DNA of 64,000 nt from Rhizophagus irregularis (taxonomy: Eukaryota; Glomeromycota; Glomeromycetes; Glomerales; Glomeraceae), in NCBI RefSeq assembly GCF_026210795.1, contig NC_089436.1:620001-684000 (forward strand). Reading direction: 5' to 3'. The notes below the pieces were generated by a model. It was not told the DNA's origin. It did not search any database and worked only from the letters and a program-made list of their open reading frames with translations. Positions 58,647-64,000 of this stretch are shown piece by piece. The translations under genes and the position numbers were made by a program. Position 1 is the first letter of the stretch, and the number at the start of each line of letters is the position of its first letter.

Positions 58647-61030
58647 ATGACATCACCGTCTAAAGAATGTGTTACTTGTGGAAAAAATAATTCGGTAGGA
58701 TTTTGGTGTACTAATTGCGAACATCAAAGATTTCGTGATAACTTTCAAAATTGGACGAGCGAAAATGATTTAATTGATGATTTAATTAGAAATGTACAAC
58801 TTTCATCATCTTGTTCGGAAGAATATATTGAATGGATACCATTTTCAGATCTTGAATTTGTAAAATATCATGGTAGAGGTAGACATAGTACAATATATAC
58901 AGCATCATGGCTTCGTGGACCATTACGTACATTTGATGAATTAAGTGAAGATTATGTAAGATCTGGACCTCGAAAGGTTGTCCTAAAATCTCTTGATAAT
59001 TCTAGGAATATTAATCCACAATATTGTTATATGGTACGTTATTTATAAAAAAAAAAATTTAATTATTTTAAATTTATTATTAATTATTTACTTACGGTAA
59101 TTACAATTTTTTAGTTAAGGGAATGTATTTGTCAAAAATATGAAAATGATTACGAATTATGTTATGGATTAACTCGTGATCCTATATATAAAGATTATAT
59201 GTTAGTAATGGATTATTCTGAGAATGGAAATCTTTATGATTATATTAAAGAGAAAGATAGGTTTGTTTTGGATTGGATAAAAATAATTGAAGATTGTTGT
59301 GAATTATCAAGAATTTTAGACTCGTTACATTCTCGTAATTTAGTTCATGGAAATCTCCATGGAGGGAACGTTTTAAGTACGGTCGAAGGATTTACAATTT
59401 CGGATATGGGACTTGGTCATCCAGCAGATGAAATTCCATTCATGAAAATTTATGGTGTTTTACCTTTCGTTGCACCTGAAGTTATTCGTGGTGAAAGATA
59501 TACACCTTCAGCTGATATTTATAGTTTTGGAATCATAATGTGGATGTTATCATCAATTCAATTACCTTTCGCTGATAGATCTCATGATTTAGAACTTGCA
59601 AAAGATATTATTAATGGTCTTCGTCCAACTATTGAAATTTGTATGCCAGAATTATTTTTGGATTTGATGACAAGATGTTGGAATGAAAATATTGAAGTTC
59701 GACCTACTTCTAATGAATTAGTAAAATTATTAACGGAATGGAAATATGCATTACAAAATTTTGATTATTATACTATGGAAGATTATAATCATTTAATTAT
59801 TTCTCAAGTTGATGAAGTTGATGATGTTTATATGGATACGAATATTATTAGATCTCATAATATACATGAGAATGCTATTTATACTAGTCAACTTATCGAT
59901 TTTTGTTCATTACGTCGAATCAATCATCTTAACGAATCTCCTATCGATGCTTTACTTAAAAGTAAGCCACGTTCAACAAATATATACATATATATATATT
60001 TTTTTTATACTATACTTATTATACTTTTTTTAAAAAACTAATTTTTTTTTTTATTATTATTATTACAGGACATCTCATAGATATTATACCATATGAACAA
60101 TTTAGTGAAATTCAATTGATTTCTCATGGAGGGTATAGTTCAATGTATTCGGCATTTTGGAAGGAAAGAGGAATTAAAGTTGCCATGAAAATGTTTCGTG
60201 ATGTTTTTAACTTAGATTTTGGATTTCTTTCATCATTAAATTCATGTTTGAATTTAAGAAATTATGAAATAGGGTCAGAATATTATGGAATAACTAAAGA
60301 TCCTATAAGTCATAATTACGTTATTTTAATGCAATATTTTGAAGCAGGAAATTTATATAATCAAACATTTTTAAATTGGAGAGGGAAAATACTTTCATTA
60401 TTAAAAATATCATTAAAATTAAAAGAAATTCATGGTTTAGGATTAATTCATAAAAATCTTCATGGAGGAAATTTATTACCAATTTATAATAATAATGGTA
60501 ATGAATATGAATGGTTTATAACAGATACTGGAATAACAAAATCAAATTGTTATAAATTATATGGTGTATTACCATTTATGGCACCAGAAGTATTAATACA
60601 TAATAATTTTACACAATCTTCAGATATTTATAGTTTATCAATGATAATGTATATTATATTAACTGGGTTTAAACCATTTAATAATAAGGTACATAATATA
60701 AAATTGGCCACAAATATTGTTTTAAATCAAAAAAGACCCGATATTTTTTCAATTTCATTGGATAATATTCCAAATGATTATTTAAAATTATTAAAACAAT
60801 GTTGGTCTCATAATCCTATTAATAGACCAAATATTAATCAAATTATAGATATACTTGAAGATTGGATTACACAATTGGATCATAGATCTTGTACTAGAAT
60901 TACTGAACAATTTGTAAAATGTGAAAAATCCGGTTTTACGGATCCAGCTAATTTTTATATTTGTGAAGATGATGATAGTTATTATAGTAGAAATTTTACC
61001 GATTGGAAAAAAGATCTTTGTTTTTATTAG
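58647..61030 (+). CDS. Tandem pseudokinase with N-terminal Cys4 knuckle
   Basis: Exons 58647-59033, 59115-59961 and 60069-61030 give 731 residues. The N-terminus has a zinc-knuckle pattern C8-x2-C11-x9-C21-x2-C24, followed by the linker EYIEWIPFSDLEFV that precedes kinase domains in this fungal group. Kinase domain 1 (about 70-345) has the beta-3 Lys114, a DMG triad (Asp226) and APE, but the HRD site reads H207-G-N209. Domain 2 (about 420-685) has Lys452, DTG (Asp564) and APE, and its HRD site reads H539-K-N541. Both thus lack the catalytic aspartate while keeping ATP-site residues. This suggests a scaffold or regulatory pair rather than an active TKL kinase. The domains are similar (shared HGGN and LYGVLPF(M/V)APEV), consistent with internal duplication. 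Residual activity cannot be excluded. Confidence 0.88.
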
Positions 61031-62009
61031 ATAATTTATATAATTTTTTTTTTTTTGAATAACGTAATTAACGTATTTTAAAATTATTTTATCTTCCAAA
61101 TTTTCACGTATTCACTCACTACTTTGGATTTTTTTATAAAAATTTAATATTTATATATATTTATATCCACGCACCCAAAATTCTCGATCACAACCATTCC
61201 ACTTAATCATTCGCTCATTCACTAATTCACTCATTCACCCATTTTGCTCATTCGTTCGTATTTAAAAAATTATTTATTTTCAAATTTTCACTATTTTGTA
61301 TTTTTTAATAAAAATTTTATTATTTACACTCACACGCACACAGAATTCCACTTAATCATTCGTTCATTCACTCAATTCACTCATCCGCTCTTTGGATTTT
61401 TTAAATTTTTATATTTAACACTCACACAAAATTCTCGATCACGACATTCCTCTTAATCATTCGCTCATTCGCTCGTATTTAGAATTAATTATCTTCAAAT
61501 TTTTCACATGTCAAATTCACTACTTTGATCAAATTTTATATTTACGCTCACGCACACAAAATTCTTGATCATAACATTCCACTTAATCATTCACTCATTC
61601 ACTTGTATTTAGAATTATCTATCTCCAAATATTCATGTGTCAAATTCACTACTTTTTGATTTTTTTTAATAAAATTTTATAATTATTTATTTATTTATTC
61701 ACTCACACAAGAAATTCTCGTCACAAGATTTTAATCTCCGTCACGTTGCGCACAAAAAAAAAAAATTCTCGACCACAAAATTATATTCATTCTCACACAC
61801 AAATTACAATTCTCGTCATAAAATTCCACTTAATCATTTACTCTCAAATCTCACTCTCAAATTTCACTCTCAAATTTCAACTCTCAAATTTCAATTCTCA
61901 ATTTCAATTCTCAAATTTCAACTCTCAAATTTCAATTCTCAAATTTCAACTCTCAAATTTCAACTCTTAGATTTCACTTTCAAATTTCATTCTCAAATTT
62001 CACACTCTC
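61031..62009. repeat. Tandem-repeat block between two kinase-like genes
   Basis: At 61080-61830 about five degenerate units of roughly 130 bp each hold the words TTCTCGATCACAA, ATTCCACTTAATCATTCGCTCATTC, CAAATTCACTACTTT and ACTCACACAC. At about 61848-62000 a 14-bp unit, CTCTCAAATTTCAA (variants TTCTC...), repeats about eleven times. The block ends in CATTCATTCATTTCACTT, which overlaps the stop codon region of the SAM-kinase gene. Frames at 61244 and 61746 are by-products. No gene is seen. Confidence 0.8.
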
Positions 62010-64000
62010 TCATTCATTCATTTCACTTAACCATTCATGTCTTAATGCCATTTCCGCGGTGAAATTATTATCTTTTGCAGATTCAAGTAATAGATTTTTA
62101 AATTGAATAAAACTATTAGAATAATTATTATTAAAACATTGATCTGTACCTTTTAATTCATCCATAAGTCTTCCAACTTGATAAATATCATAACAAGCGA
62201 AATATGGTTTACCAATAACAGCTTGTTCAGGCCATCTATTCCAAAGAGAAAATTGTAAAATTTCATTAACAGGACCTCCTAATTCTAAATCAATTATTAA
62301 CCAATCACCATTATCTTGTCTTAAAATATTTCCCCAATAAATATCTCTATGAGTCCAATTAACTTGATGCATATCTTTAAGAACTTGTAAAATAGTTTTG
62401 ATCATTGATTTAACTTCCAATTCATTCTTTGGATAATAATAATATCCTACAGGATGTAAAAAAATTTTACAAGAACCATCTTTAGTTAAAATTGGATAAC
62501 TAAGATTACCTTCTAAATCAATACAATGAACTAAATTTTTAATATGAGAAGTTTCCAAATAAATTTTTCTTATAGTATCATAATTAAAAGTTTCTTTCAT
62601 TTTTTGTGTTGATAAAGATTTTTTTACGAAATTTCCCATAAATTCTATACTAGTTCCACCATCACGATTTATTGTTAAATATAAAGGATGAGTGGATTTG
62701 TTTATCTTAAATTGTACCCAATTACGTCTTATTGAATCCAAAACATTATAAATATTAATAACAGTACGAATCATTCTTAATCTATCCAAGATCCTATCCA
62801 AATCAAAATCTTGAGATATTAATATAATCTTATATCTTAATGGATCAAAAACATACCATCTTAAAATTGGACCTTTTGATATATAAACAAATTTAAAAGG
62901 TAAATTTGAATAATAAATATCTTTCCAATGAGTTTTCTCAATAATATTTTGAATACCAACATCCCATTCAATATTTTCGGGTAATTCAACACCATGAATT
63001 ATCAAATGATCATTAATCCAACACATCCAATCAGGTCTTAAAAGATCTTCCTTTGATTGAATAAAATTACGTGCCATATAAATCCATTGTGATTTTTGAG
63101 ATTGTAAACAACTTAAAGTTCCTTGAATTAATGCATCAATAATTAAATTATAACAAATTAAATTATTTTCTTGACAAGATGAATTGGAAGTATATGGATA
63201 TGTCAAAGCATTAATAAATGGCAATGAAATAGATGAAGATGGAATAATATTTCCAAATTCTCTAAAACATTGTTCTTGAGGTGTGACATATGAATATATA
63301 TTAGAATTTTCTTGATTATTTAAAAGACAAAATGATGGAACCAATACTCTTATTGGTAATGGAGTCAAAAGGAATCTTTTTAATTCATATATAGAAGGAA
63401 CTTTGGATAATTTTCTTGTAATAAGTTGTTGAAATAAATCCATTTTGTTGAAGAAATTTTCCTAATTATAATAATACATTACATATGAAATCATATAAAA
63501 AATATATATATAGTATTTTATATATAATTAATATAAATATATAATTTATATAATATATAAGTGAATTATTTTTTTAACTTACTTTTGATATATTATTATT
63601 TCTTAATAAATATGGTTTTTGTTCCAAATCATTAAATTTTAATAATAATTCTAAAAAATAAAAAATAAAATCATCAAAATAATTATATTTATAATTATTA
63701 TACAAAAATTTTGATCAAGTAATTTAATGAGTAATTACCTTCAGGTTCATAATAATTCTCATTATTATAATATCCTAAGAATATCAAAATTCAAAAGTTT
63801 GTAAATAAAAAAAAATTTCAATTTTTTTTTAATTAATAAATTAAATTGTAACATTTTCTTACCATGTAAACGTAAAATTTCAGCTTCTAAATGTAAAATT
63901 AATAATCCTGAAATACCCATTTTAAAGAAATCATTTCTTGTCATTTTCAAAAAAGTTTTCCCATCAATTTGTTTCAATCTAAATTTATATTCAGATTCTT
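62010..64000 (-). CDS. SAM-domain kinase-like protein, 5' end outside the window
   Basis: Minus-strand exons: from beyond 64000 to 63863, then 63774-63739, 63650-63583 and 63461-62010, joined in frame. The first visible exon encodes the C-terminal half of a SAM domain (KQIDGKTFLKMTRNDFFKM, then GISGLLILHLEAEILRLHG), a protein-interaction module. A short linker follows, then about 480 residues. These comprise a long N-lobe region with no obvious motifs and a C-lobe with HRDIYWGNIL and DLELGG. HRD and the Asn are intact, but the DFG position reads DLE, as in fungal kinase-like families related to FunK1 and Crinkler-type kinases. The final residues repeat into the satellite block downstream. Likely a signalling kinase; substrate unknown. 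The Met at 63443 is internal, not the start. Confidence 0.85.

Noticed and set aside
56520-62009. Tandem arrays considered as CRISPR-like repeats
   Set aside because: Units are contiguous with no unique spacers, degenerate, and in a eukaryotic context.

Overview
The window looks like nuclear DNA of an arbuscular mycorrhizal fungus of the Rhizophagus irregularis type (Glomeromycotina). This is inferred from three things. The DNA is very AT-rich, with long homopolymers and short GT-AG introns. There is a dispersed single 5S rRNA gene. The gene families are the ones expanded in that lineage: F-box/leucine-rich proteins, Sel1-repeat proteins, and TKL-like kinases with an N-terminal Cys4 knuckle or a SAM domain. 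The genus call is inference; no database was searched. Exon models below were built by eye from splice motifs and frame continuity.

Layout. 1-10.4 kb is gene-poor and full of relics: a broken gene at the left edge, a dead Sel1-repeat gene, a MITE-like element and fragments of coding sequence. 10.4-36.2 kb is the gene-dense part. It holds an alpha/beta hydrolase, four F-box genes, an acyl-CoA synthetase, a peroxisomal acyl-CoA oxidase ending in AKL, and an acidic tail-anchored protein, with a 4.9-kb repeat-rich gap at 28.3-33.2 kb. 37.15-38.46 kb is a Tc1/mariner transposon with near-perfect inverted ends flanked by TA. 39-42.2 kb has a seven-helix membrane protein and an alpha-arrestin with a PPxY motif. 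42.6-49.5 kb is one reconstructed seven-exon gene for a mosaic surface protein of about 2,125 residues. After a 5.4-kb gap, 54.9-56.2 kb carries a paralogue of the seven-helix protein. A 5S rRNA gene lies at 58.05 kb. 58.6-61.0 kb encodes two fused kinase domains that both lack the catalytic aspartate. A tandem-repeat block precedes a SAM-kinase gene that runs off the right edge.

How the genes fit together. The acyl-CoA synthetase and the acyl-CoA oxidase are consecutive steps in using fatty acids: activation, then the first peroxisomal beta-oxidation step. The F-box proteins and the PPxY arrestin both point to ubiquitin-dependent turnover, through SCF and Rsp5-type ligases respectively. The seven-helix proteins, the large surface protein and the kinase-like proteins suggest sensing and signalling. 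None of this forms an operon; it is an ordinary eukaryotic neighbourhood with many lineage-specific genes.

The most unusual objects are the mosaic surface protein (exact 225-bp repeats and a 33-nt microexon with a GC donor), the tandem pseudokinase, and the Sel1 pseudogene whose stops mostly fit CAA-to-TAA changes.
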